Part shown: piece after piece, positions 27,756-36,350 of the stretch
Layout of the letters: each line of letters starts with the position of its first letter
Position numbering within the stretch: position 1 is the stretch's first letter
The notes under the pieces: generated by a model
Databases searched by the model: none
The model's input: only the letters and a program-made list of their open reading frames with translations
What the model was told of the DNA's origin: nothing
Assembly: GCA_913060815.1 (NCBI GenBank)
Contig: CAJXSZ010000004.1
Span: 1-64,000, forward strand
Length of the DNA: 64,000 bases
Direction: 5' to 3'
Source: an uncultured Sulfitobacter sp.
Lineage (GTDB): Bacteria; Pseudomonadota; Alphaproteobacteria; Rhodobacterales; Rhodobacteraceae
Position numbers and translations under genes: made by a program

Positions 27756-29555
27756 ATGACACCGCTTTCACATATCCGCAATTTCTCCATCGTCGCCCAC
27801 ATCGACCATGGCAAATCCACCCTCGCTGATCGTCTCATCCAAGAGACGCAGACCGTTGCCGCGCGCGATATGAAGGCGCAGCTTTTGGACAACATGGACA
27901 TCGAGCGCGAGCGGGGCATCACCATCAAAGCCCAGACCGTGCGCATCAATTACAAAGCGCTGAATGGCGAGGAATACGTCCTCAATCTCATCGACACGCC
28001 GGGTCACGTGGATTTCGCCTATGAGGTCTCCCGCTCCATGCGCGCGGTTGAGGGCTCTCTGCTGGTGGTGGACAGCACCCAAGGGGTCGAGGCCCAGACC
28101 CTTGCAAACGTCTATCACGCCATCGACGCCGACCATGAGATCGTGCCTGTCCTGAACAAAATCGACCTTCCCGCCACCGATTGTGACCGCGTGGCCGAAC
28201 AGATCGAGGATGTCATCGGCATCGACGCGTCGGGCGCCATTCGTGTCTCCGCCAAAACGGGCGAGGGCATCATCGAGACGCTGGAAGCCATCGTCGAACA
28301 CCTCCCCGCGCCCAAAGGCACGCTCGACGCGCCCTTGAAGGCCATGCTGGTGGATTCATGGTACGACAGCTACCTCGGCGTGATCGTTCTGGTCCGTATC
28401 ATGGACGGTCAGCTCAAAAAGGGCGACAAGATCACGATGATGCAAAACGGCTCGGTCCACCATGTCGACCGCATCGGCGTCTTCCGCCCCGCCATGACCG
28501 AGATCGACGTGCTCGGCCCGGGCGAGATCGGCTTCCTGACCGCCTCGATCAAACAGGTCCGTGACACCCGCGTAGGCGACACGATCACCCATGAGAAAAA
28601 GCCCTGCGCCAAGGCGCTCGACGGTTTTAAACCGTCCCAGCCTGTGGTCTTTTGTGGCCTCTTCCCCGTGGACGCCGCGCAATTCGAAGACCTGCGCGAC
28701 AGCATCGAAAAGCTGGCTCTGAACGACGCGAGTTTCAGCTACGAGATGGAGACCTCCGCCGCACTTGGCTTCGGTTTCCGCTGCGGCTTCCTCGGACTGC
28801 TGCACCTCGAAGTCATCCGTGACCGGATCGAGCGCGAGTATGACATCGACCTCATCACCACCGCGCCCAGCGTTATCTACGACATCCACATGAAAGACGG
28901 CGAAGTCACGCAGCTGCACAACCCCGCCGACATGCCCGACCTTACATTCGTCGACCACCTCGAAGAGCCGCGGATCAAGGCGACCATCCTCGTGCCTGAC
29001 GAATATCTGGGCGATGTCCTCAAGCTGTGCCAAGACCGCCGCGGCATTCAGGAAGACCTCACCTACGCAGGCTCCCGCGCGATGGTGGTTTACGACCTGC
29101 CGCTTAACGAAGTGGTCTTCGACTTCTACGACCGCCTCAAATCGGTGACCAAGGGCTACGCCAGCTTCGACTACCAGATGATTGGCTACCGCGAGGACGC
29201 GTTGGTGAAAATGAGCATCCTCGTCAACGACGAGCCTGTCGACGCGCTCAGCACAATGGTCCACCGCGACCGTGCCGAAATGCGCGGCCGCGCGATGGTC
29301 GAAAAATTAAAAGACCTCATCCCCCGCCACATGTTCAAAATCCCGATCCAAGCGGCGATTGGCGGCAAGGTGATTGCCCGCGAGACCCTGTCCGCGATGC
29401 GCAAAGACGTCACGGCCAAGTGTTACGGCGGGGACGCGTCGCGCAAACGCAAGCTGCTGGATAAGCAGAAGGCAGGTAAGAAGAAGATGCGGCAGTTTGG
29501 TAAGGTGGATATCCCGCAGGAAGCTTTCATCTCTGCGTTGAAGATGGATGGTTAA
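27756..29555 (+). CDS. lepA: Elongation factor 4 (LepA), ribosome GTPase
   Basis: LepA is a translational GTPase that acts on stalled or mispositioned ribosomes. The 599-residue protein is full length, with the G1 loop [26 protein letters not shown], the G3 motif DTPGHVDF, and NKIDLP (G4). The C terminus has the LepA-specific [14 protein letters not shown] and [12 protein letters not shown]. It is flanked on both sides by AT-rich accessory genes, which is unusual for this housekeeping gene. Confidence 0.98.
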   Translation: MTPLSHIRNFSIVAHIDHGKSTLADRLIQETQTVAARDMKAQLLDNMDIERERGITIKAQTVRINYKALNGEEYVLNLIDTPGHVDFAYEVSRSMRAVEGSLLVVDSTQGVEAQTLANVYHAIDADHEIVPVLNKIDLPATDCDRVAEQIEDVIGIDASGAIRVSAKTGEGIIETLEAIVEHLPAPKGTLDAPLKAMLVDSWYDSYLGVIVLVRIMDGQLKKGDKITMMQNGSVHHVDRIGVFRPAMTEIDVLGPGEIGFLTASIKQVRDTRVGDTITHEKKPCAKALDGFKPSQPVVFCGLFPVDAAQFEDLRDSIEKLALNDASFSYEMETSAALGFGFRCGFLGLLHLEVIRDRIEREYDIDLITTAPSVIYDIHMKDGEVTQLHNPADMPDLTFVDHLEEPRIKATILVPDEYLGDVLKLCQDRRGIQEDLTYAGSRAMVVYDLPLNEVVFDFYDRLKSVTKGYASFDYQMIGYREDALVKMSILVNDEPVDALSTMVHRDRAEMRGRAMVEKLKDLIPRHMFKIPIQAAIGGKVIARETLSAMRKDVTAKCYGGDASRKRKLLDKQKAGKKKMRQFGKVDIPQEAFISALKMDG

Positions 29556-29558
29556 ATT

Positions 29559-30605
29559 ATGGCTCGTTCAACTGCGCCAGAATATAGCAGGGGACGAGTA
29601 AATCACGCTGGTCGTGCGATAAGACGTGACGAGTCCTCGTATGAAGATCATGTAGTGGTTGAGAACTTTCGACGTAGCCATTCGCATATATTGAATGCAT
29701 TCCAAGCCTCTCTGAGAAGCCGAGCACGCAACAAAGACGTTACGGTTGCTCAGCGATTGAAAAGAAAATACACGATCTATGACAAGCTAAAAAGGCGTCC
29801 AAATTTTTCACTTACGGAAATGCAGGATATCGCAGGCTGTCGTTTGATATTCAAGAATACTAATGATTTATATGATTTTAGAGCCTCGTATTTGAGCGCT
29901 CGATTCAACCACGTGCTTTTGACGCAAAATGACCGATTTGACTATATGACGTCACCCAAGAGCGATGGATATCGTGGCTTACATGATGTCTACGAATACA
30001 AAGCTTCGCGTATTTCAGGAAGCCCTTGGAACAAATTAAGAATCGAACTGCAATATAGAACAATTTACCAACATGCTTGGGCCACTGCAGTTGAGGTGGC
30101 TGGTCTCTTAACTGACAATGAGCATAAGTTTGGACGAGCGGCTGCGGAATACGAAGAATTTTTTTGCCTAGCCAGTGAGATGATTGCTAGAACGTTCGAA
30201 GCTTCGAACAGTTGTCGCCCAGATGTATCTTTGCGAGAATTGGTGAGCAGGTTTCATGAAGTAGACCGCGAAATAGGTCTCTTGAATCTGTTCCGCCAGT
30301 ACAATCGGGTTGCTCCGAGCGTTTATGGCATTGATCGAAATGCTATTCTAATTTTCAATAAGCGAGCAGATCCCGAAAAGAGAACAGAAATGCTTCGTTT
30401 CTCAAGTTTTTCGGATGCTGTAAAAAAACTGGGCGAACTGGAGCATGCCAATTTCGCTAAGGAGGACCCGTATGATGTTGTATTGGTGCGCTCCGTTACT
30501 GGAACAAGTTCTGGGTCCATTGAAAGTGCGTTTCGCAATTACTTTGCGGATACTCGTGAGTTCGTAAGTTATATTGAGCAGGCATCAGATTTAGTAGATT
30601 ATTGA
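29559..30605 (+). CDS. Stand-alone RelA/SpoT-domain protein
   Basis: A 348-residue protein whose N-terminal half is a nucleotide-alarmone synthetase fold: RLKRKYTIYDKLKRR (66-80), DIAGCRLIF (90-98, metal-binding Asp), YRGLH (138-142) and RIELQYRT (161-168) followed by QHAWA (171-175). It has no hydrolase or TGS domain, so it is not a housekeeping Rel. Similar stand-alone proteins include small (p)ppGpp synthetases and toxSAS/CapRel-type toxins. The C-terminal 165 residues are unassigned. It starts 3 bases after lepA with a weak ribosome-binding site and is clearly AT-richer, indicating recent acquisition. Activity is not shown by sequence. Confidence 0.85.
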   Translation: MARSTAPEYSRGRVNHAGRAIRRDESSYEDHVVVENFRRSHSHILNAFQASLRSRARNKDVTVAQRLKRKYTIYDKLKRRPNFSLTEMQDIAGCRLIFKNTNDLYDFRASYLSARFNHVLLTQNDRFDYMTSPKSDGYRGLHDVYEYKASRISGSPWNKLRIELQYRTIYQHAWATAVEVAGLLTDNEHKFGRAAAEYEEFFCLASEMIARTFEASNSCRPDVSLRELVSRFHEVDREIGLLNLFRQYNRVAPSVYGIDRNAILIFNKRADPEKRTEMLRFSSFSDAVKKLGELEHANFAKEDPYDVVLVRSVTGTSSGSIESAFRNYFADTREFVSYIEQASDLVDY

Positions 30606-30638
30606 TTTCTAAAATGGACGACTTGCAGATCGTTCCAT

Positions 30639-30716
30639 TGCCAAATTTCTAATTTGGCAGCGCCCGAACCGCCCCCACGGGGCGGGCGCTTCACACCCAC
30701 CCCTCGGTTCGGGCGC
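30639..30716. repeat. Hairpin repeat element, copy 2
   Basis: A 9-base-pair hairpin with a 3-base loop (30639-30647/30651-30659) abuts a perfect 11-base-pair stem (30660-30670/30706-30716). The interior GCCCCCACGGGG ... GCTTCAC ... CCCACCCCTC resembles copy 1, whereas the stems differ in sequence but keep pairing, the mark of a selected structure. It follows the RelA/SpoT-domain gene. Confidence 0.7.
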
Positions 30717-30789
30717 GGTGTGATAATCAAGCACAATGCATAATCCACACCCCCTGCTCAATTCTTGCGAATTGCGCGCTTAAAGCTTC

Positions 30790-30851
30790 AAAAGGTCCAC
30801 TGGACCTTTTGATCGGGGTGATGCACCGACCACCTCTCACCCCCTCGGTGC
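30790..30851. repeat. Hairpin repeat element, degenerate copy 3
   Basis: AAAAGGTCC-ACT-GGACCTTTT (30790-30810) is again a 9-base-pair hairpin with a 3-base loop. Downstream, GCACCGA (30823-30829) pairs with TCGGTGC (30845-30851) around CTCTCACC, close to the CTTCACCCC...CTCGGT part of the other copies. The conserved GCCCCCACGGG half is missing. Confidence 0.5.
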
Positions 30852-30910
30852 TCCGAATTGAAGACCGCTCTAGGTGGGCTACCTTAGGAGCAACCCCGAA
30901 TGAGGCCCCC

Positions 30911-31141
30911 ATGCTCCACTTCGCTTTCGCCATCTACTCAATCGTCTTCACCACCCTCGCAGGCATCCTCTCCGTGGCCGTCATCGTCATGGGCTATTTC
31001 TCATGGACCTCCATGATCTCCTGCCTCATCGCAGGCGCCGTCCTTGCCGTTCCGCTCACCTACGCCGTCCTCAAACAAATGGACTGGTCCGAGCCTGATG
31101 AAAAGCATGCAGCCAAAAAGGATCGGTGGTACATCCGCTAA
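30911..31141 (+). CDS. Small two-helix membrane protein, paralogue of the gene at 31740
   Basis: A 76-residue protein starting MLHFAFAIYSIVFTTLAGI with two hydrophobic segments (about 5-27 and 32-52) and a charged C-terminal tail (EPDEKHAAKKDRWYIR). It shares the layout and residues SI--T-LAG----V-VMGY with the protein at 31740. Such proteins are, from memory, sometimes labelled CTP synthetase, which the sequence does not support. Start 31911-type upstream Mets are not needed: ATG 30911 follows a TGAGG ribosome-binding site. No FNR box precedes it. Confidence 0.72.
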   Translation: MLHFAFAIYSIVFTTLAGILSVAVIVMGYFSWTSMISCLIAGAVLAVPLTYAVLKQMDWSEPDEKHAAKKDRWYIR

Positions 31142-31166
31142 AACACCTAAGCCACTGGACCCCAAA

Positions 31167-31664
31167 ATGACCTGCCCCCTCTGCACCACCGATGCGCCCC
31201 TCACTGACACCCCCGTCACAGGCGGCCCCGACGGTGCCTCCGTCCCGCTGTGCGCTGCGTGCACCGACCCGCAAACCCCGCCCGACCATTTCCGCGCGAT
31301 CGCCTCGACCATGTGGAGCGACGATCCCGCGCTCCAAGTCTACGCCCTGCGCACCCTGAAACGCCTCGACACCGACTGGTCCAGCGATCTGGCGGAGCAG
31401 CTCTATCTCGACGACGAGACCCAAGCATGGGCCGACAACATCGCCGCCGCGACAAACCATAAAGACAGCAACGGCGTCCCGCTAAGCGCAGGCGATACCG
31501 TGGTGCTCATCAAGGATCTTAACGTCAAAGGTGCGGGCTTCACCGCCAAGCGTGGCACCGCCGTTCACCGCATCACGCTGGTTCCCGACAATGACGCCCA
31601 TATCGAGGGCCGCGTCGAGGGCCAGCGCATCGTGATCCTGACCGAGTTCGTCAAAAAGCGCTGA
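31167..31664 (+). CDS. PhnA-domain protein
   Basis: A 165-residue protein with an N-terminal zinc-ribbon-like part (CPLC at 3-6 and LCAAC, about 29-33) and a C-terminal PhnA domain with DSNGVPLSAGDTVVLIKDL, VKGAGFTAKRGT and VILTEFVKK. The name comes from an Escherichia coli gene once linked to phosphonate use, but the molecular function is not settled. The ATG at 31167 gives the usual start MTCPLC; its ribosome-binding site is weak. An FNR box for the next gene begins 2 bases after its stop. Confidence 0.85.
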   Translation: MTCPLCTTDAPLTDTPVTGGPDGASVPLCAACTDPQTPPDHFRAIASTMWSDDPALQVYALRTLKRLDTDWSSDLAEQLYLDDETQAWADNIAAATNHKDSNGVPLSAGDTVVLIKDLNVKGAGFTAKRGTAVHRITLVPDNDAHIEGRVEGQRIVILTEFVKKR

Positions 31665-31665
31665 G

Positions 31666-31679
31666 TTGACCCAGATCAA
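31666..31679. promoter_or_regulatory. FNR box upstream of the small membrane protein gene
   Basis: TTGAC-CCAG-ATCAA is identical to the ccoG box. A class II start would lie near 31714, and TATGCT sits exactly at 31702-31707 as the -10. The 66-residue gene starts at 31740 after AAGGAG. Confidence 0.82.
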
Positions 31680-31739
31680 TGTGGCCTCCGCACCCTGCGC
31701 CTATGCTCTTGTCGAACACTGGCACAAAGGAGCCACACC

Positions 31740-31940
31740 ATGATCCGTCTTGCATCCGTTCTCTATTCCATCATCGGGACCAGCCTCGCGGGGAGTGCCG
31801 TGATTGCTGTCCTCGTTATGGGGTACGATACCCTCTCGCCCATCCTGATGGCAGCCGCCGTCGGCGCGCTGGTGGCCGCGCCGATCTCCTTCATGGTCGC
31901 CTATAAAATCACCCATCTGACCGCGCCCCGCTCTACGTAA
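31740..31940 (+). CDS. FNR-linked small membrane protein
   Basis: A 66-residue protein with two predicted membrane helices (about 4-28 and 31-55), MIRLASVLYSIIGTSLAG at the start and a short basic tail. No function is known; labels such as CTP synthetase seen on similar small proteins do not fit. It is the first gene downstream of a well-placed FNR box with -10, so it is expected to be made at low oxygen, together with ccoNOQP. It resembles the gene at 30911, which lacks such a box. Confidence 0.78.
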   Translation: MIRLASVLYSIIGTSLAGSAVIAVLVMGYDTLSPILMAAAVGALVAAPISFMVAYKITHLTAPRST

Positions 31941-31954
31941 TTTGTGCGCTGCAC

Positions 31955-31998
31955 GGTGTACGTGAGGTGCACAGCAGGTGTACAAGGGGTGACACGCC
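31955..31998. repeat. Four 11-base direct repeats of GGTGyAC
   Basis: GGTG begins at 31955, 31966, 31977 and 31988, spaced exactly 11 bases (GGTGTAC, GGTGCAC, GGTGTAC, then GGTGACAC). One helical turn separates the units. They end about 25 bases before the BKACE gene start and could be a regulator-binding array or a small tandem duplication. Confidence 0.6.
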
Positions 31999-32004
31999 CC
32001 TTTT
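31984..32004 (+). terminator. Short hairpin after the small membrane protein gene
   Basis: AAGGGG (31984-31989) pairs with CCCCTT (31997-32002), followed by TT. It overlaps the 11-base repeats, and could end the FNR-linked transcript before the next gene. Confidence 0.4.
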
Positions 32005-32022
32005 GCCCTGTTGGAGAGCCCT

Positions 32023-32850
32023 ATGACCCCCTGCATCCTCTGCGTCGCCATCACTGGATCAGTGCCCACCAAAGCGGACAATCCCGCCGTCCCGATCACT
32101 GTGTCTGAGCAGATCGAGAGCACTCACGCAGCCTATGAGGCAGGGGCCAGCATCTGCCATGCCCACGTGCGCAACGACGATGGCACGCCCTCATCCGACC
32201 CCGATAAATTCGCGGCATTGCAAGAGGGGGTCAAAGCGCATTGCCCCGATATGATTATACAGTTCTCCACCGGAGGCCGGTCTGGCGCGGGGCAGGAACG
32301 GGGCGGCATGCTCCCGCTGCGCCCCGATATGGCGAGCTTGTCTGTCGGCTCCAACAACTTCCCTACCCGCGTCTACGAGAACCCGCCTCAGCTGGTCGAC
32401 TGGTTGGCGTCCGAGATGGAAGTCTATGATGTTAAACCTGAAATCGAGTGTTTTGACCTCAGCCATATCCACCAAGCGGCCAAAATGAACCGCGATGGCC
32501 GCATCAAGGGCCAGCTTTACGTCCAGTTCGTGATGGGCGTCAAAAATGCCATGCCAGCAGACCGAGAAACCTTTGATTTCTATATAAAAACTGTTGAGCG
32601 TCTTTTGCCTGATGCCCAGTGGTGCGCCGCAGGGATCGGCCCCAACCAGATCGTGCTGAACGACTGGGCCATCGCCGCAGGCGGCCATGCGCGTGCAGGG
32701 CTGGAGGATAACATCCGCCTCGACAAAGACACGCTCGCCCCGTCCAACGCCGCCCTAATCAAACGCGCCGCAGAGCTGTGCGACAAGTACGAGCGGCCCG
32801 TCGCAACTCCGGCCCAAGCGCGTCAGATACTTGGCTTGCGCCCCGCCTGA
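32023..32850 (+). CDS. 3-keto-5-aminohexanoate cleavage (BKACE) family protein
   Basis: BKACE enzymes condense a beta-keto acid with acetyl-CoA to give acetoacetate and a new acyl-CoA, using zinc. The 275-residue protein starts MTPCILCVAITGSVPTK, has the metal-site H46-A-H48 in CHAHVRNDDG, and HIHQAAKMNRDG plus AAGIGPNQIVLNDWAIAAGG, the family layout. The true substrate cannot be told. I start at 32023 after GGAG; an upstream TTG would lie in the ribosome-binding site. Its 3' end overlaps the deacetylase gene on the other strand by 28 bases. Confidence 0.9.
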   Translation: MTPCILCVAITGSVPTKADNPAVPITVSEQIESTHAAYEAGASICHAHVRNDDGTPSSDPDKFAALQEGVKAHCPDMIIQFSTGGRSGAGQERGGMLPLRPDMASLSVGSNNFPTRVYENPPQLVDWLASEMEVYDVKPEIECFDLSHIHQAAKMNRDGRIKGQLYVQFVMGVKNAMPADRETFDFYIKTVERLLPDAQWCAAGIGPNQIVLNDWAIAAGGHARAGLEDNIRLDKDTLAPSNAALIKRAAELCDKYERPVATPAQARQILGLRPA

Positions 32851-33596
32851 ATCAAGGCGCCAATATCCGCAGGAATGCCCCCGCCATCCAGCAGGACCTG
32901 CAGGACGTCGCGGCTAAAGTCCCAGACTGCCTCGGTATGCACCAGATGATGGGTAAGCAGGCCGAGAGGTTCTGTCGGATCAACTTCACCAGTCCTGCGG
33001 AATTGTAAGGTGCTGGTCAGGCCAGAGATCAGGGTATCGGGCTCAACCAACCCCCTGTGACCGCGCCAGAATATCGGGTCGATATGCGTGTTTATCTGGA
33101 CCAAACCTGCTGTGGGAGGGGTCGATTTGCGGGCGCCATAGGTCGAAAATCCGCCATATCCGACAGCCTGCAGCACGGGTAAAAAACTTTCATCAACGCG
33201 GTTCCACGGAGGCACGAAGAGAGGCACCAACTGGTCCGCAAAGACTGCGCGGAGACCTTGCAGAGCCTGCTCCAACTCCTCCGCCGCTCCTTCACGAGGG
33301 TGCCCGAATTCAGCGTTCTTCGCGCCCTCAGGGGCGTGGCTGAGGTGTCGCCAACCATGGACGACAGGAATAATGCTGGGTTGTGCCTCAACGGCGGGGG
33401 CAAGCGTGGCATCAACGTTGTCGGGTACTGCGGCTACATAGACAGGCATGCCCAGATCAGCCGCCAAACTACCGAGACGCTCAAGCGCAGGCGTTCCGGA
33501 TACAGCATCGTCATCCCGCCACCAAATCGGGAGGCGCAAACCTTCTCCGCGCCAGATTGCAAGCTCACGGGTGAGCGGTGACCAGTTTACTTTCAT
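32823..33596 (-). CDS. Polysaccharide deacetylase family protein
   Basis: A 257-residue protein with the NodB-type pattern WWRDDDA near residue 26 (metal and catalytic Asp), VHGWRHLSH (His ligands) and FVPPWNR, then NTHIDPIFWRG. It is expected to remove acetyl groups from a sugar chain; no signal peptide is visible, so it probably acts in the cytoplasm on a precursor. It is the last of six overlapping minus-strand genes and overlaps the preceding glycosyltransferase by 4 bases. Confidence 0.85.
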   Translation of the reverse strand: MKVNWSPLTRELAIWRGEGLRLPIWWRDDDAVSGTPALERLGSLAADLGMPVYVAAVPDNVDATLAPAVEAQPSIIPVVHGWRHLSHAPEGAKNAEFGHPREGAAEELEQALQGLRAVFADQLVPLFVPPWNRVDESFLPVLQAVGYGGFSTYGARKSTPPTAGLVQINTHIDPIFWRGHRGLVEPDTLISGLTSTLQFRRTGEVDPTEPLGLLTHHLVHTEAVWDFSRDVLQVLLDGGGIPADIGALIQAGRKPSI

Positions 33597-34726
33597 CGTG
33601 TGCTCCAGTCAGCAAAGGTGATCTCGACACTGCGTTGCGCACCATTAAAACTGTCCGAAATCTGGTCGCGTGACGGGGCCGCGATCACTTCCTCAATCGC
33701 GTGGGCTAAACGGGCGGCGGAAAGGTCAGCGCGTGCCACAACCGCGATGCCCGAGCGCTTTGCCAACGCGTTTGCGCGCAAGCCTTGCTCGACCTCGACG
33801 CCTTCGTCGAAGGGGACAAAAACGGCGGGCGTATTGGCCTGTAGGATATCAAGGGCAGTGTTGTAGCCGCACAAGGAGACCGAGGCGGCAGCTTCGAACA
33901 GCATCTGGCGAAAGTCTGGTCGCGCGGCCTCGATCGTGACGTTCGCGGGCGCATCACGGCGCAGCGCGTCGATGCGGATCTGTGCCTCAGCCCCTCCTAC
34001 CAGCAGGCGAAAGGGTCGCTCCACCTGCGCCGCAGCTGCGAGGGCCGCTTGGTAGATTGGCATGCCGACATCCCCACCGCCTGCACTCACAATGACTTCG
34101 CCGCGCCCCGTGCCATCAGGATGCGGACCTGCGGGCGGGCGGGAGACAAAGCCCGTATATTGCAGCTTGGGACGCAGTTTGTCCGAGACAGGCCAGCTTA
34201 CCTCAAGCGGAGCCAAGGCGGGGTCGGAATGCACCAGCACGCCGTCATAGAACTCCGCGATCACATCGTCAGCGAACTGCGCTTTCTTCGGCTGGGATGG
34301 CGGTGCGAGGATATCGCGGATGGAGGCATAAATGCAGGGCGGTTGTGCCATCTGACGGGCGGCCGTTAGCAGGGCGTGGAATTCATCCCGCAGGATGCGG
34401 CGGCCAAATGGAAAGAGCTCGGTGATAAGAACATCCGGTTCGAATTGCGCAAGGGCCGCCCGCAAATCCGTCTCCCGCTTGTCCATATATGTATCAGTGA
34501 CAGCAAGGCCGCCTGCATCAAGCAGGCGTGAGAAATCAACTCCGTCTGAGCGCACAGGCGGGAGCTGAACCAAGGGGACATCGGCATTTTCCAGAACGGG
34601 GGCGGGCATCCCGCCTGAGACAACACATGGGATGTGTCCCGCCTTCTTATAGGCCAGCGCAAGTGTCGTGGCACGTGCCAGATGACCCGTGCCCAAAAGA
34701 TGGGTGACGACGATCATAACCTTCAT
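33593..34726 (-). CDS. Glycosyltransferase, GT28/MurG-like fold
   Basis: A 377-residue protein with the N-terminal GTGHLARA loop typical of GT-B enzymes like MurG/PseG, SAGGGDVG in the nucleotide-binding half and the late CGYNTALDILQANTPAVFVPF donor-site region. It transfers an unknown sugar. It overlaps its neighbours by 4 bases on both sides and is one of two GT28-like members in the operon. Confidence 0.8.
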   Translation of the reverse strand: MKVMIVVTHLLGTGHLARATTLALAYKKAGHIPCVVSGGMPAPVLENADVPLVQLPPVRSDGVDFSRLLDAGGLAVTDTYMDKRETDLRAALAQFEPDVLITELFPFGRRILRDEFHALLTAARQMAQPPCIYASIRDILAPPSQPKKAQFADDVIAEFYDGVLVHSDPALAPLEVSWPVSDKLRPKLQYTGFVSRPPAGPHPDGTGRGEVIVSAGGGDVGMPIYQAALAAAAQVERPFRLLVGGAEAQIRIDALRRDAPANVTIEAARPDFRQMLFEAAASVSLCGYNTALDILQANTPAVFVPFDEGVEVEQGLRANALAKRSGIAVVARADLSAARLAHAIEEVIAAPSRDQISDSFNGAQRSVEITFADWSTR

Positions 34727-35307
34727 GTTGAACGTTTCTCCAAACGGACCGGGTCGGGCAGCAGCCGCCAGTGCGCGCCGTCGATCTCGATGACAAACAG
34801 TCGGTTACGCTTGACCGCGAATGGGGCAGGCCCATCGAAATTCCATCCCGTCGCATGGGCCATGAGCACGCGCATTACGCCGATGTGGCACACGGCGACA
34901 CTGTCGCGGTGCAGCGACTCTGCCCAAGGGACAAGACGTGCGCGCAGGTCGGCTGGCGGTTCTCCATTCGGTGGCGTATAATGCCAGCCCCATGTTTCAA
35001 TATCGCGGTGGTCACAGGCAGGGTCATCGCGCAGCTCTTGCGCGAACCTGCCCTCCCAATCGCCCCAGTTCATCTCCATCAGCGCAGTATCTGTGCGCGG
35101 TTGCGCGCCACCTACAAGGCTGGCGGTATGTGCCGCACGTTCCAGCGGGCTGGACCATAGCTCGGCAGAATCCCAAGGCGCTGGTAAGCGCTGGGCACCC
35201 AGTTCCTCCACCGCCTGCGCATCAAGCGGTATGTCGCTGCGCCCCTGCACGCGGCCCGCGCGGTTCCAAGGGGTATGCCCATGCCGCAAGAGAGCAAGGC
35301 GGATCAT
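34723..35307 (-). CDS. Histidine phosphatase family protein
   Basis: A 194-residue branch-1 histidine phosphatase (phosphoglycerate-mutase-like) with the catalytic LRHGHT (7-12), RVQGRSDIPL and the second His in AVCHIGVMRVL. Within the operon it could dephosphorylate a sugar-phosphate or glycan intermediate, which is inference. It overlaps both neighbours by 4 bases. Confidence 0.87.
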   Translation of the reverse strand: MIRLALLRHGHTPWNRAGRVQGRSDIPLDAQAVEELGAQRLPAPWDSAELWSSPLERAAHTASLVGGAQPRTDTALMEMNWGDWEGRFAQELRDDPACDHRDIETWGWHYTPPNGEPPADLRARLVPWAESLHRDSVAVCHIGVMRVLMAHATGWNFDGPAPFAVKRNRLFVIEIDGAHWRLLPDPVRLEKRST

Positions 35308-36350
35308 GCGACACCCGCCTGTGCCAGACCAGCACGCAGGGTTTGCGCGGCAGCGGGCAGCAGATGGTGCGCCGCAATATGGGCGCGGATATCTTCGGCA
35401 GGCGGCGGCGCGGCCTGCGCCAAAGCGGCGAGACCCGCGGCGCCCTCTGCAACGGACGGATAGGCGCGGGGATAAAGTACATCGCGCACGCCCGCTCGGT
35501 CTTGGGCAATCGCGGGCAGGCCGTGCGCCTGCGCCTCAAGATAGACCATGCCGAATGCCTCATCCACACCGGGCCAGATCAACGCACCCGCCCGCAGATA
35601 GGCTTGGGTCAGTTCCTCAGCCCCTAGCGCACCCAGAAAACGCACATGCGCTCCAAAAGGCTCCATCAAGGCCTCGACCTGTGCGCGGGCAGGGCCGTCG
35701 CCTGCGATCTCCAGCATCGTGGTGTCGGGTAGCTGTGCAAGGGTTTGCGCGATAAGTTGATAGGAGGGAAGCTTGGCCGCTTCGCGCATCATGCCTACGG
35801 CAAGCAAGTGAGTGCCATGTGCCACTTCGGGCAGTTCGCTGCGCGCGAGAAATGGCGGCAGGTGGATAAGATGCTGGCCTTCGGGCGCATAGGCGGCGAG
35901 CGCCTCGTGGTCGTGCTGGGTGAGATAGAAGATAATATCAGCAGCATCGCAGGCCGCCTCGGATGCTGTTGCAAACGCATCCCACGGGCCCCCCAGCCGT
36001 TTGCGTGCCCTTGTGGCCTCGATCAGCAAATAGGGGATGCCGAGGGCCTCCGCTACGGCGGGGCCGATCAGGTCGGGCGCTTTGTAGTAAGTGTGATAGG
36101 TGACCCAAGCCTGCCAGCCAGCGCGCCGGCCTGTGGCGATGATCTGGGGGATAAGGGCGTGGGCCTCTGACATGATCTTTGACTGGGTTGCTGCACAGCC
36201 CTTGCCGTCACGGCTGCGCAAGTCTGCGGCCAAATCGACTTTCGCACCTGCGTACTGCAATGCAGCGATAAGCGAGCGGGCCATGGCGCGATCCCCTGAT
36301 GGCACTGCGTGCGTGGGTGGTTTCAGAGGCGCGTAGAAAGCGACCTGCAT
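35304..36350 (-). CDS. Glycosyltransferase family 4 protein
   Basis: A 348-residue GT-B enzyme. It begins MQVAFYAPLKPPTHAVPSGD, and the C-terminal half has EIAGDGPAR and WPGVDEAFGMVYLEAQAHG with the E-x7-E donor site of GT4 enzymes. No membrane span is visible. It shares a 1-base overlap with the upstream GT and 4 bases with the phosphatase gene, so translation is coupled. Confidence 0.87.
   Translation of the reverse strand: MQVAFYAPLKPPTHAVPSGDRAMARSLIAALQYAGAKVDLAADLRSRDGKGCAATQSKIMSEAHALIPQIIATGRRAGWQAWVTYHTYYKAPDLIGPAVAEALGIPYLLIEATRARKRLGGPWDAFATASEAACDAADIIFYLTQHDHEALAAYAPEGQHLIHLPPFLARSELPEVAHGTHLLAVGMMREAAKLPSYQLIAQTLAQLPDTTMLEIAGDGPARAQVEALMEPFGAHVRFLGALGAEELTQAYLRAGALIWPGVDEAFGMVYLEAQAHGLPAIAQDRAGVRDVLYPRAYPSVAEGAAGLAALAQAAPPPAEDIRAHIAAHHLLPAAAQTLRAGLAQAGVA

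Larger units (their letters stand above)
30606..30910. other. Intergenic stretch holding two copies of the hairpin element
   Basis: No coding sequence is supported. It contains copy 2 (30639-30716) and a degenerate copy 3 (30790-30851) of the hairpin repeat, ending about 60 bases before the small membrane protein gene. Confidence 0.65.

Noticed and set aside
30808-30822. Possible FNR box TTGAT-CGGG-GTGAT before the small membrane gene at 30911
   Set aside because: Only the left half-site matches; the right half should read ATCAA.
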